NCBI GenBank assembly: GCA_031180725.1
Contig: JAPSLO010000005.1
Coordinates: 248,001-312,000 of the forward strand
DNA from: Roseomonas sp.
Lineage (GTDB): Bacteria > Pseudomonadota > Alphaproteobacteria > Acetobacterales > Acetobacteraceae
DNA length: 64,000 bases
Direction of reading: 5' to 3'
Below the pieces are notes generated by a model. It was not told where the DNA came from and did no database searches. It worked only from the letters and a program-made list of their open reading frames with translations. Positions 1 through 8,548 of the stretch are shown one piece after another. The stretch's first letter is position 1; each line of letters begins with the position of its first letter. The translations under genes were made by a program, and so were the position numbers.

Positions 1-1406
1 CCCAGGAACAGCACGTCCCGCGCCTTCGCCACCTCGGCCGCCAGCTCCCTGATCCGCGCATCCTGCTCCAGGATCGCCGCGGCATGGCTCGGCACCGACA
101 GCAGGGCCTGGGTCAGCCGCCCCTCCTCCAGCGTCGTCATCTCTCGCCGTTGCCGCGCGAAGCCGATGGCCAGGCAGGCCAGCACCGCGAGCTGCGCGGT
201 GAAGGCCTTGGTGGAGGCCACGCCCACCTCCGGCCCCGCCACCGTCAGCAGCGCGGCGTCGGAGGCGCGCGCCATGGTGCTCTCCGGCACATTGACGATG
301 GAGAGGACCTTCTGCCCGCCCTCCTTCAGCAGCTTCAACGCGGCCATGGTGTCGGCCGTCTCGCCGGACTGGGAGACGAGGATCGCCGCCCCGCCCTCGC
401 TCAGCGGCGGGTCGCGATAGCGCAGCTCGGAGGCGACATCCGCATCGCAGGGGATGCGTGCCAGCCCCTCGATCCAGTAGCGGCCGACATGGGCGGCCAG
501 GAAGGCGCTGCCGCAGGCGGTCAGCGTCAGCCGGGAGACCCGCGCCGGGTCGAAGGGCAGGCGCGGCAGCCGCACCTCCAGCGTGCGGGGATCGAGATAC
601 TGCCGCAGCGTATCGCCCAGCACCGCCGGGTGCTCGTGCAGCTCCTTCTCCATGAAGTGGCGGTAGTTGCCCTTGCCCACCACGGCGCCGGAGACGGCGG
701 TCTGCACCACGGCGCGCTCAACCGGCGCGCCATGCGCATCGAAGAAGCGCGCGCCCTCCTCCGTCACCTCGGCCCAGTCGCCTTCCTCCAGATAGGCGAT
801 GCGGCGGGTCAGCGGGGCCAGCGCCAGCGCGTCGGAGCCGAGGAACATCTCGCCCTCGCCGAAGCCCACCGCCAGCGGCGCGCCCTGGCGGGCGCCGAGC
901 AACAGCTTGGGATGGCCGGCGAAGGCCGCCACCAACGCGAAGGCGCCATGCACGCGCTTCAGTGCCGCGGCGAAGGCGGCCTGCGGCACCAGGCCGCCAG
1001 CGAGCAGCTTGTCCAGCAGCCGGACGAAGGTTTCGGTATCGGTCTCCGTCTCGAACAGCGCACCTTCGGCCTCCAGCTCGGCGCGCAGCTCGGCATGGTT
1101 CTCGATGATGCCGTTGTGCACCACGGCGACGCGCGCGGTGGCGTGGGGATGGGCGTTCCGTTCCGTCGGCGCGCCATGGGTGGCCCAGCGGGTATGGCCG
1201 ATGCCGGTGGTGCCCTGCAGCGGCTCGCGCTCCAGCACCGTGGCCAGGTTGCCGAGCTTGCCTTCCGCCCGGCGCCGGTCGATGCCGCCATCCAGCAGCG
1301 TCGCGATGCCCGCGCTGTCATAGCCGCGATATTCCAGGCGCCGCAGCGCATCCAGCAGCAGGGGCGCCGCCTGGGTGCGGCCGATGACGCCAACGATGCC
1401 GCACAT
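1..1406 (-). CDS. glmS: Glutamine--fructose-6-phosphate aminotransferase, C-terminus cut by window edge
   Basis: Makes glucosamine-6-phosphate from fructose-6-phosphate and glutamine, the first step towards UDP-GlcNAc for peptidoglycan and LPS; cytoplasmic. The protein starts MCGIVGVIG, so the Cys after the initiator Met is the N-terminal nucleophile of the class II glutamine amidotransferase domain. GHTRWATHG and HNGIIEN motifs follow, then the first SIS isomerase domain with SQSGETADT. About 468 of the roughly 607 residues usual in the family are present; the end of the second SIS domain lies outside the window. An AGGAG-like site precedes the ATG at 1406. It is divergent from the MFS gene at 1657. 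Identification is secure. Confidence 0.96.
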   Translation of the reverse strand, partial: MCGIVGVIGRTQAAPLLLDALRRLEYRGYDSAGIATLLDGGIDRRRAEGKLGNLATVLEREPLQGTTGIGHTRWATHGAPTERNAHPHATARVAVVHNGIIENHAELRAELEAEGALFETETDTETFVRLLDKLLAGGLVPQAAFAAALKRVHGAFALVAAFAGHPKLLLGARQGAPLAVGFGEGEMFLGSDALALAPLTRRIAYLEEGDWAEVTEEGARFFDAHGAPVERAVVQTAVSGAVVGKGNYRHFMEKELHEHPAVLGDTLRQYLDPRTLEVRLPRLPFDPARVSRLTLTACGSAFLAAHVGRYWIEGLARIPCDADVASELRYRDPPLSEGGAAILVSQSGETADTMAALKLLKEGGQKVLSIVNVPESTMARASDAALLTVAGPEVGVASTKAFTAQLAVLACLAIGFARQRREMTTLEEGRLTQALLSVPSHAAAILEQDARIRELAAEVAKARDVLFL

Positions 1407-1656
1407 GGGCCGGGCAATCTCCTGAGGTTCCGGTATCCTGGCCCTGGCTTAGCGGCTTCGGCCCGGCGGCGGAATTGCGCCGGTGCCCCGGCGGCTTCAA
1501 TCCGTGTTTCGGGGATTTACGGCCCCCGGGGCCTTGATCGCCGACGCGGCCTGCGGTGCGTGCGGCGGCCCATCGTTAAGTTCTTGCAACGATGCGCGAT
1601 GATTGACCCCGCCGCGGCCCAGGCGCAGCCTGGGCGGCCAGCCCGCAGGAGCCACC

Positions 1657-2874
1657 ATGGCCGAGACGCCGCATCCGCCGGGCCGCGACGCGCGGATCCT
1701 CGCGCTGATCGGCACCGGGCACATGCTGAGCCATTTCTACATGCTCTGCCTGCCGCCGCTGTTTCTGATCTGGCAGCGCGACTTCGAGGTGAGCTTCGCG
1801 GAACTCGGCCTGGCCGTCGCGCTGATGAGCGCGGTGACCGCGCTGCTGCAGACCCCGGTTGGCTTCATGGTGGACAAGCACGGCGCCCGGCCCTTCCTGG
1901 TGGGGGGCACGCTGCTGATGTCGCTCTCCATCGCCGCCATGGCCTTCGCGCCCAGCTACTGGGTGGTGCTGGTGCTGTCGGTGCTGTCGGGCGTCGGCAA
2001 CTCGGTGATCCACCCGGCCGACTACGCCATCCTGGGCGGCTCCATCGACAAGTCCCGCATGGGCCGTGCCTTCGCCATCCACACCTTCACCGGCAATCTC
2101 GGCTTCGCCTTCGGCCCGCCGGTGATGGCCGGCATGCTGCTGGTGATGGACTGGCGCCCGGCGCTGCTGATCCTCGGCCTGCTCGGCATTCCCGTGGTGG
2201 CTGGCATCCTCTGGCAGAGCCGCATCCTGCAGGACCAGGCCAGACCCAAGGCGAAGGGCGACCAGCCGAGCGGGCGGGAGCTGCTGCTCTCCCGCCCCAT
2301 CCTGCTGTTCTTCGCCTTTTTCCTGCTCTCCGCCATGGCCGGCACCACGGTGCAGAGCTTCCTGATCGCGGTGCTCGGCACGCTGTGGGGCACGCCAGTG
2401 GCGGCGGCCTCCCTCGCGCTGACGGGCTACACGGCAGGGGCGACCGGCGGCGTGCTGGTGGGCGGCTGGTTTGCCGACCGCTACAGCCGGCACTTCCTGT
2501 TCATCGTCGCCCTGACCCTGACGACGGCGGCGCTGTTCCTGCTGATCGGCCTGGTGCGGCTGCCGGAGTTCCTGCTGCCCCTGGTGGCGGTGGCGGCGGG
2601 GCTGGCACTCGGTGCCTCGCGCACGCCACGCGACGTGATGCTGAAGGAATCCGTCCCACCCGGTCAGATGGGCAAGGTCTTTGGCTTCGTCTCCTCCGGC
2701 CTGCCGCTGGGGGGTGCGGTGGCGCCGGTGCCGGTGGGCTTCCTGATCGACCTGGGCCTGGCCTGGCTGGTGATGCCCCTGATCGCAGCACTGCTGCTGG
2801 CGTCCCTGCTTTGCATGGGCAGCGCCTCGACCTCGGCGCGGGCGGCGCGCGCACGGGCGCTGCCGGCCGAATAG
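1657..2874 (+). CDS. MFS transporter (fosmidomycin-resistance-like)
   Basis: A 405-residue inner-membrane protein with about 12 hydrophobic helices and major facilitator features: the loop 2-3 signature (GFMVDKHGARP) around residues 70-80 and a related one (GGWFADRYSRH) in the second half. The GHMLSHFY stretch in helix 1 recalls the Fsr/fosmidomycin-resistance branch, so drug or metabolite efflux is likely; the substrate is unknown. I chose the ATG at 1657 because AGGAG sits 5 bases upstream. An in-frame ATG at 1603 has no such site and adds a non-conserved, Pro/Arg-rich leader. The next gene starts 9 bases after the stop, so the two are probably co-transcribed. Confidence 0.85.
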   Translation: MAETPHPPGRDARILALIGTGHMLSHFYMLCLPPLFLIWQRDFEVSFAELGLAVALMSAVTALLQTPVGFMVDKHGARPFLVGGTLLMSLSIAAMAFAPSYWVVLVLSVLSGVGNSVIHPADYAILGGSIDKSRMGRAFAIHTFTGNLGFAFGPPVMAGMLLVMDWRPALLILGLLGIPVVAGILWQSRILQDQARPKAKGDQPSGRELLLSRPILLFFAFFLLSAMAGTTVQSFLIAVLGTLWGTPVAAASLALTGYTAGATGGVLVGGWFADRYSRHFLFIVALTLTTAALFLLIGLVRLPEFLLPLVAVAAGLALGASRTPRDVMLKESVPPGQMGKVFGFVSSGLPLGGAVAPVPVGFLIDLGLAWLVMPLIAALLLASLLCMGSASTSARAARARALPAE

Positions 2875-2883
2875 GCGCCCGCC

Positions 2884-3528
2884 TTGGGGCCTCTGGATTC
2901 CGCGCTGCTGCTGCTGGACTTCGCGGGTATCGCGGTCTTCGCCGCCTCTGGCGCGCTGGTCGCCAGCCGCAAGCAGATGGACGCGGTGGGCTTCGTGCTG
3001 ATCGGCGTCGTCACCGGCTTCGGCGGCGGCACGCTGCGCGACCTGCTGCTGGGCCGCACCCCGGTCTTCTGGCTCGACCGGCCGGAGCTGCTGGCCACCG
3101 CTGCGGCCGCCGCCCTGCTGGTGTTCTTCACCGCCCATCTGCTGGAAAGCCGCTTCAAGGCGCTGCTCTGGGCGGATGCGGTGGGGCTCGCGCTCTTTGC
3201 CGTGGTGGGGGCGGAGATCGCGCTGATCGCCGGCGCGAGTCCCTGGGCGGCGGTGCTGCTCGGCGTGCTGACGGCGACCGGCGGCGGCATCCTGCGCGAT
3301 GTCATCTGCAACGAGCTGCCGCTGATCCTGCGGCGGGAGATCTACATCACCGCCGCTGCCGTGGCCGCCACCGCCTATGTCGCGCTGCGCCTGGCGCCGC
3401 TGCCGCGCGATGTTGCGCTGGTCTCGGGTATCGGCGCCGGCTTCCTGCTGCGCGCCGCAGCGATCCTGCGCGGCTGGTCGCTGCCGCCGTACCACGCCCG
3501 GCCGGCGCGGGAGTATCCGGACCGCTGA
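2884..3528 (+). CDS. TRIC-family (YadS/YicG, UPF0126) cation-channel-like membrane protein
   Basis: A 214-residue integral membrane protein made of two homologous repeats of three helices. Each repeat carries the glycine-rich signature of the bacterial TRIC family: GFGGGTLRDLLLG near residue 45 and TGGGILRDVICNE near residue 133. Family members form homotrimeric monovalent-cation channels; the physiological role in bacteria is unclear. The apparent start is TTG at 2884, 9 bases after the MFS stop, suggesting translational coupling. It converges on the Bug-protein gene with a 16-base gap. Confidence 0.88.
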   Translation: MGPLDSALLLLDFAGIAVFAASGALVASRKQMDAVGFVLIGVVTGFGGGTLRDLLLGRTPVFWLDRPELLATAAAAALLVFFTAHLLESRFKALLWADAVGLALFAVVGAEIALIAGASPWAAVLLGVLTATGGGILRDVICNELPLILRREIYITAAAVAATAYVALRLAPLPRDVALVSGIGAGFLLRAAAILRGWSLPPYHARPAREYPDR

Positions 3529-3544
3529 CTGCTCCCGGCGCCCA

Positions 3545-4513
3545 TTATTGCGGCTCGATGCCGGCGGCGCGTACCACCGTGGCCCAGCGCGCGACCTCGC
3601 TGCGAACGAGGCCGCGCAGCGCCTCCGGCCCCTGCGCCTCGGTACGCGCAGGGATTGAGCCCAGCTCCTCGATGCGGCGGACGACCGCCGGGTCGGCCAG
3701 CGCGGCGCGCATCGCCTGGTCCAGCTTCGCGACCACCGCCGCCGGCGTGCCGCGCGGCGCGAAGACTGCGTTCCAGCCCTGGAAGAGGAAGTCCGGCACA
3801 CCCGCCTCCACCGAGGAGGGCACGGAAGGGGTGCCGGCCGCGCGCTCCCGCGCGGCGATCAGCAGGCCGCGCATGGTACCCGACTGGATCTGCGGCACCG
3901 CTGCCGGGGCCAGCACGCAGGCGCTGTCGACCTGCTGCGCCACGACGTCGTTCACCGCCGGCCCCTCGCCGCGATAGGGCACTTCCGTCATCCGCGCCCC
4001 GGTGAGGTGTGCGAAGAGCGCGCAGCCCAGGTGGTTGGTGGAGCCGACGCCGGCATTGGCGTTGGTGACGCGGCCCGGATTCTCCCGCACCTGCGCCAGG
4101 AATTCCTGCATGGTCCGCGCCGGGAAGTTGTTTCGCACCACGAAATACATCGGCGTGCCCGCGATCAGCCCGATCGGCTGGAGCTCCCGAGGGTCATAGG
4201 CGACGGAGCGGTAGATCGAGGGCGCTGCGGAATGGCTGCCCAGGCTGCCGACCGTCAGCGTGTAGCCATCCGGTGCTGCCTGCGCACCACGCGCCCCGCC
4301 GATCGTGCCGCCGGCGCCGGAGACATTCTCCACCAGGATGCGCTGGTTCAGCGTGCGCGCCATGTGGTCCGCCATGATGCGCGCCAGCACATCGGTCGCG
4401 CCGCCGGGGGCGAAGACCACCAGCATGGTGATGGGCCGGCTCGGATACTCCTGCGCGGTCACGGGCCCGGCCAGGCCGAGCAGCAGCAGCGCCGCGGCGA
4501 TCAGACGCTTCAT
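3545..4513 (-). CDS. Bug-family tripartite tricarboxylate transporter substrate-binding protein
   Basis: A periplasmic solute receptor of 322 residues with a cleavable signal peptide (hydrophobic stretch 5-17, probable cleavage after VTA near residue 20). The mature protein opens with the family's YPSRPITMLVVFAPGG and continues with GGTIGGARGAQAAPDGYTL, typical of Bug/TctC proteins that capture carboxylates. The start at 4513 is supported by a GGAGGAAAAGG site; the open frame runs further upstream but is not family-like. No TctA/TctB membrane subunits are nearby, as is usual for orphan Bug receptors. It is divergent from the IclR gene, which may control it. Confidence 0.92.
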   Translation of the reverse strand: MKRLIAAALLLLGLAGPVTAQEYPSRPITMLVVFAPGGATDVLARIMADHMARTLNQRILVENVSGAGGTIGGARGAQAAPDGYTLTVGSLGSHSAAPSIYRSVAYDPRELQPIGLIAGTPMYFVVRNNFPARTMQEFLAQVRENPGRVTNANAGVGSTNHLGCALFAHLTGARMTEVPYRGEGPAVNDVVAQQVDSACVLAPAAVPQIQSGTMRGLLIAARERAAGTPSVPSSVEAGVPDFLFQGWNAVFAPRGTPAAVVAKLDQAMRAALADPAVVRRIEELGSIPARTEAQGPEALRGLVRSEVARWATVVRAAGIEPQ

Positions 4514-4655
4514 CCTTTTCCTCCCCTCGGGCGCGGCAGGCCCGCGCTTCGCCAATTTCACATAGCGAAACCCTTTTCGGATTTTCCCGTCAAGGCTAAG
4601 TTCTTCGGGACGGCATTTCGGGGTGCGAACCGCTCCGCCGGCACGGAGGGATTTC

Positions 4656-5459
4656 ATGTCAACCGGCTCCGCCGCCCCCGGCGGCAAGGACCCCTATCTG
4701 CTGGCCTCGCTGCATCGCGGGCTGGAGGTGATCGACTGCTTCACCCTCCGCCCCTCCTGGAGCCTGGCGGAACTCGCCCAGCATCTGCGGCAGAACAAGG
4801 CGACGCTGTTCCGCGTGCTGCACACGCTGGAGCAGTTCGGCTACCTGGCGAAGGACGGCGCCAGCGGGCGCTACGTGCCGGGACTGCGCCTGCACACCCT
4901 CGGCGCGGCCGCCGTGCAGCATGAGACGCTGCGCTGGCAATCGCTGCCGCCCCTGCAGGACTTGGCGCAGGCCACCGGCGAGACGGTGCATGTCGGCATC
5001 CTGCACGATGGCGTCGTCGTCACGGTGCAGGTGGTGGAAGGCACCCATGCGGTGCGCATGCATTCCACCATCGGCAAGCGCAGCCCGGCCCATGCCAGCG
5101 CGCTGGGCAAGGTGCTGCTGGCCCATCTGCCGGATGCCGAGGTGGAGGCACTGCTGCAGCGCCAGGGCATGGCCCGCTTCACGCCCAACACCATCACCAC
5201 CCCCGCCGCGCTGCGGGAAGCGCTGCACCGGGTCCGGCAGGAAGGCTACGCCCCGGACGAGGAGGAGATCGAAGCCGGCTTGCGCTGCCTGGCCGCGCCG
5301 ATCACCGACCAGACTGGCCGGCCCACCGCGGCCCTCGCCATCTCCGCCCCGGCCTGGCGCATGACGCCGGAAGCGGTGGCGGTGCTGCTGCCGCAGGTGA
5401 AGGCCACCGCGGCGCGAATCTCACGCATGCTTGGCAGCCCTTCCGTCGCTGCCGCCTGA
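4656..5459 (+). CDS. IclR-family transcriptional regulator
   Basis: A 267-residue regulator with an N-terminal winged helix-turn-helix (about residues 15-75, including SLAELAQHLRQNKATLFRVL) and a C-terminal effector-binding GAF-like IclR domain (about 85-260, with HASALGKVLLAHL and the RQEGYAPDEEEIEAG motif). The ATG at 4656 follows GGAGGG at 4645-4650, preferred over an upstream in-frame ATG. It sits between the divergent Bug receptor gene and the downstream ThDP enzyme/LLM monooxygenase pair. By family precedent it would sense a small aromatic or organic acid and control one or both flanking units; the ligand is unknown. Confidence 0.93.
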   Translation: MSTGSAAPGGKDPYLLASLHRGLEVIDCFTLRPSWSLAELAQHLRQNKATLFRVLHTLEQFGYLAKDGASGRYVPGLRLHTLGAAAVQHETLRWQSLPPLQDLAQATGETVHVGILHDGVVVTVQVVEGTHAVRMHSTIGKRSPAHASALGKVLLAHLPDAEVEALLQRQGMARFTPNTITTPAALREALHRVRQEGYAPDEEEIEAGLRCLAAPITDQTGRPTAALAISAPAWRMTPEAVAVLLPQVKATAARISRMLGSPSVAAA

Positions 5460-5488
5460 TCCACAACGAAGAAGCCGGGGGAAACGCC

Positions 5489-7294
5489 ATGGACGGCATA
5501 AGCAGATCAGCGGTGATGAACGGCGCCGACATCATCGTGGACCACCTGACCAAGCAGAAGGTGCCCTACCTGTTCGGGCTCTGCGGCCATGGCATCACCG
5601 GCTTCATGGATGCCGCCTTCAAGGCGCAGAACCGCATCCGCACCATCTCCACCCATCACGAGCAGGCGGCCGGTCACATGGCTGATGCCTACTACAAGGT
5701 GCGCGGGGAGCCGGTGGCGACCTTCACCTCCTGCGGGCCGGGCTCGGCGAACCTGGTCGTCGCGCTGGCGGCGGCGATGATGGACAGCTCCGCCTTCCTG
5801 GCCATCACCGGCAACGTCCCCACAGGCCAGTTCAACCGCGGCCCCTTCCAGGAGACGGGGCGGCATTTCCAGGCCGATTTCCCCTCCGTCATCCGCCCCT
5901 ATGTGAAGCGCAGCTTCCAGCCCACGCGCGCCGACATGGTGCAGCTTGCGGTGACACAGGCCTGGGATCTGCTGACTTCCGGGCGGCCCGGGCCAGTCAA
6001 TCTCGACGTGCCGCTCAACGTCTTCGTGGAGGAAGCCACGGTGACGCCCTCCGCGCCCACGCGCCCGGTCATCAACGGCGCGCCGGGCAATCCGAAGGAA
6101 CTCTCCGCCGCGCTGGACCTGCTGCTGAAAGCGGAACGCCCGGTGATCATTGCCGGCCAGGGCGTGATCCTGGGCCGCGCCTGCGACGCGCTGCTGGCCT
6201 TCGCCGAGCGCACCAACATCCCCGTCGTCACCAGCCCGAACGGCAAGGGCGCGATCCCCGACCGGCACCGCCTGGCCTTCGGCGCCATCGGGCGCAACGG
6301 TGCCTATGCGGCTAATGACGCGACGCGCAACGCCGATGTCATCCTGGCCATCGGCTTCTCCTTCGACGACCGGGCGACCAGCGCCTGGCTGGATGGCTAC
6401 ACGCTCTCCATCCCGCCCTCGCGCCTGATCCAGATCGACCTTGACCCCGCCGAAATCGGCCGGAACTACCCGACCGAATACGGCATCCTGGGCGATGCCA
6501 GGGCCAGCCTGGAATTGCTGGAGGAAATGGCCGCCGCGCGCATCGCCGGCCGCCGCGAGGGCGGCGCCTGGCTCGGCCGGCTGGAGAAGGGGCGTGCGGT
6601 GTGGCGCGACTACCAGGCGGGACTCGCCACCTCGGACCAGGTGCCGCTGCGGCCGGAACGGCTGATGGCCGCACTCTCCCGCGCCATTCCCGAGAATGCG
6701 GTGGTGGCCAGCGATGTCGGCGTGCACCACAACTGGATCATCCAGCTGATGGATACGCTGCGCCCGCGCCACCTGATCCATAGCTGGGGCTTCGCGGCGA
6801 TGGGCTTTGCCACCTCCGGCATCCTCGGCGCGAAGCTGGCGGCGCCGGACCGGCCCTGCGTGGCGGTGGCCGGCGATGGTTCCTTCCTGATGACGCCGCA
6901 TGCGCTGGCCACGGCAGTGGAATACGACATCCCCGTGGTCTGGGTGGTGTGGAACAACAACGGCTTCTGCTCCATCCGCGACATCCAGCACGGTATGTTC
7001 GGCGGCCGGGAACTGGCCACCGGCTTCCATATCGAGCGCACCGGCGAACTCTACAGCCCCGATTTCGCGATGATGGCGAAGTCCTTCGGCGTGCCCGCGC
7101 ACCGCGTGACGCAGGCGGGCGAGGTGGAGGACGCGATCCGCACCGCCATCGCCGCCAACCGTCCTTATCTGGTGGAGGTGCCGGTGGATCGCGACATCCG
7201 CCCGATCGGCACCGGATCCTGGGACCTGCCGCCGCTGCCGAACCCGGAGCCGAACTTCCTCAAGGCCCTGGAAGCGCGTGGCTTGAGCCTGTAG
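5489..7294 (+). CDS. Thiamine-diphosphate-dependent enzyme, acetolactate-synthase-like
   Basis: A 601-residue ThDP enzyme with the three domains of the acetohydroxyacid synthase/benzoylformate decarboxylase superfamily: Pyr domain at the N-terminus with the cofactor-activating Glu at residue 58 (THHEQAAG), a central Rossmann-like domain, and the PP domain with the metal/diphosphate motif starting GDGSF at residue 462 and ending NNNGF. It is probably a carboligase or 2-oxoacid decarboxylase; real IlvB is unlikely because no ilvN follows. The start at 5489 follows a GGGGGAAA site. The LLM monooxygenase begins 17 bases after its stop, so the two form an operon downstream of the IclR gene. Substrate cannot be assigned. 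Confidence 0.85.
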   Translation: MDGISRSAVMNGADIIVDHLTKQKVPYLFGLCGHGITGFMDAAFKAQNRIRTISTHHEQAAGHMADAYYKVRGEPVATFTSCGPGSANLVVALAAAMMDSSAFLAITGNVPTGQFNRGPFQETGRHFQADFPSVIRPYVKRSFQPTRADMVQLAVTQAWDLLTSGRPGPVNLDVPLNVFVEEATVTPSAPTRPVINGAPGNPKELSAALDLLLKAERPVIIAGQGVILGRACDALLAFAERTNIPVVTSPNGKGAIPDRHRLAFGAIGRNGAYAANDATRNADVILAIGFSFDDRATSAWLDGYTLSIPPSRLIQIDLDPAEIGRNYPTEYGILGDARASLELLEEMAAARIAGRREGGAWLGRLEKGRAVWRDYQAGLATSDQVPLRPERLMAALSRAIPENAVVASDVGVHHNWIIQLMDTLRPRHLIHSWGFAAMGFATSGILGAKLAAPDRPCVAVAGDGSFLMTPHALATAVEYDIPVVWVVWNNNGFCSIRDIQHGMFGGRELATGFHIERTGELYSPDFAMMAKSFGVPAHRVTQAGEVEDAIRTAIAANRPYLVEVPVDRDIRPIGTGSWDLPPLPNPEPNFLKALEARGLSL

Positions 7295-7311
7295 CGGGGG
7301 AGGACGACGCC

Positions 7312-8415
7312 ATGCGCCTCGGCCTGTTCATGATGCCGCTGCATCCGCCCAGCCGGCCGATGCACGAGATGCTGGCGGAGGACACGGAGAAATCCCTGCT
7401 GGCGGACCGGCTGGGCTTCGACGAGCTGTGGGTGGGCGAGCATTTCTCCGCCTCCTCCGAGCCCATCGCCTCGCCGCTGATGTTCATGGCCGGGCTGGCG
7501 CCGCGCACGAAGCTGACCTTCGCCACCGGCGTAATCAACCTGCCGAACCACCACCCGGCGAAGGTCGCGGCCGAGGTCGCGCAGTTCGACCACATGACCG
7601 GCGGGCGGCTGATCCTCGGCATCGGGCCAGGCGGCCTGCCCTCGGACTTCGAGCTGTTCGGCAACACCGATCCCATGCAGCGCGGCAAGCGCATGCTGGA
7701 ATCGATCGACACCATCCTGGCCATCTGGGGCCAGGATCCGCCCTATGACATCGGCGGCCCGACCTGGTCCGCGCGCATCACCCAGGCGGTGATCCCGGAA
7801 TTCGGCGTCGGCACCATGCCGAAACCCTATCAGCGCCCGCACCCGCCCATCGCCATCACCGCCCGCGGCATCGACAGCTTCGGCGTGCGCATGGCCGCGC
7901 AGCGCGGCTGGGGCGTCGTCTCCGCGAACTTCGTGGCGGAGCGCGTGGTGGAAGGCCATTGGCGCACGCTGAGCGCCGCACTCGCCGCGAACGGCCGGGA
8001 GGTGACCGGTGCGGGCTGGTGGATGGCACGCAACTTCTGCATCGCCGCCACTGATGCGGAAGCGCGCGACCGCATCTTCGATGCCGCCGGCGCCAACCGC
8101 TACTACTTCCACTACCTCTCCAGCCTGGCCCGCCGTGCCAATCTGCTGGAGACGCTGAAACCCAGCGCCGAGACGCCCGACGAGGCGGTGACGCTGGAAG
8201 CGATCATCGAGAACTGCGTCATCTGCGGCTCGCCAAGGACGGTGCTCGACAAGCTGATCGCCTTCCGCGACCGCGCCGGACCCTTCGGCCACCTGCTAAT
8301 GGCCGGCCTGGACTGGAGCGGCCCGAACGCCGACTGGGAAGCCGAGACGATGCGCCGCCTGGCCGAGGAGGTGATGCCGCGCTTCCGGCAGCACATCGGC
8401 TCGGCGGGGGGCTGA
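7312..8415 (+). CDS. LLM-class F420/FMN-dependent flavin monooxygenase
   Basis: A 367-residue luciferase-like monooxygenase with a TIM-barrel fold: MRLGLFMMPLHPP at strand 1, DELWVGEHF near residue 39, the ATGVINLPNHHPAKVAAEVAQ segment around 68-90 and GGRLILGIGPG at about 93-103. Such enzymes use reduced flavin and oxygen to attack small hydrophobic or aromatic substrates. GGGGGAGGA at 7296-7303 supports the ATG at 7312. It is the second gene of the unit with the ThDP enzyme, so the pair probably acts in one degradative route under the nearby IclR protein. A palindromic repeat follows its stop. Confidence 0.88.
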   Translation: MRLGLFMMPLHPPSRPMHEMLAEDTEKSLLADRLGFDELWVGEHFSASSEPIASPLMFMAGLAPRTKLTFATGVINLPNHHPAKVAAEVAQFDHMTGGRLILGIGPGGLPSDFELFGNTDPMQRGKRMLESIDTILAIWGQDPPYDIGGPTWSARITQAVIPEFGVGTMPKPYQRPHPPIAITARGIDSFGVRMAAQRGWGVVSANFVAERVVEGHWRTLSAALAANGREVTGAGWWMARNFCIAATDAEARDRIFDAAGANRYYFHYLSSLARRANLLETLKPSAETPDEAVTLEAIIENCVICGSPRTVLDKLIAFRDRAGPFGHLLMAGLDWSGPNADWEAETMRRLAEEVMPRFRQHIGSAGG

Positions 8416-8435
8416 CGGGAGACTGGTGGTTTGTC

Positions 8436-8532
8436 CGGGGGCGCTGCCCCCGCGGCCCCCGCCCCAAAACTCATGAGGTCCAGGAGGCCACTGCCTCCTG
8501 GCGGGGGGTCCAGGGGGGCAGAGCCCCCCTGG
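8436..8532. repeat. GC-rich palindromic repeat between convergent genes, copy 1
   Basis: Three consecutive hairpins: CGGGGGC/GCCCCCG at 8436-8452, CCAGGAGGC/GCCTCCTGG at about 8480-8501 and CCAGGGGGGC/GCCCCCCTGG at about 8510-8532. The segment 8471-8532 recurs almost identically, inverted, at 15556-15614; the first 31 bases are the same. It lies between the convergent LLM and ABC binding-protein genes and probably acts as a bidirectional transcription stop. It is not coding. Confidence 0.8.
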
Positions 8533-8548
8533 AAAACCTCCAGGCCCG

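Noticed and set aside
84-3977. 1297-codon open frame on the plus strand
   Set aside because: It runs antisense to glmS and out of frame across the MFS and TRIC genes, with low-complexity composition and no family.
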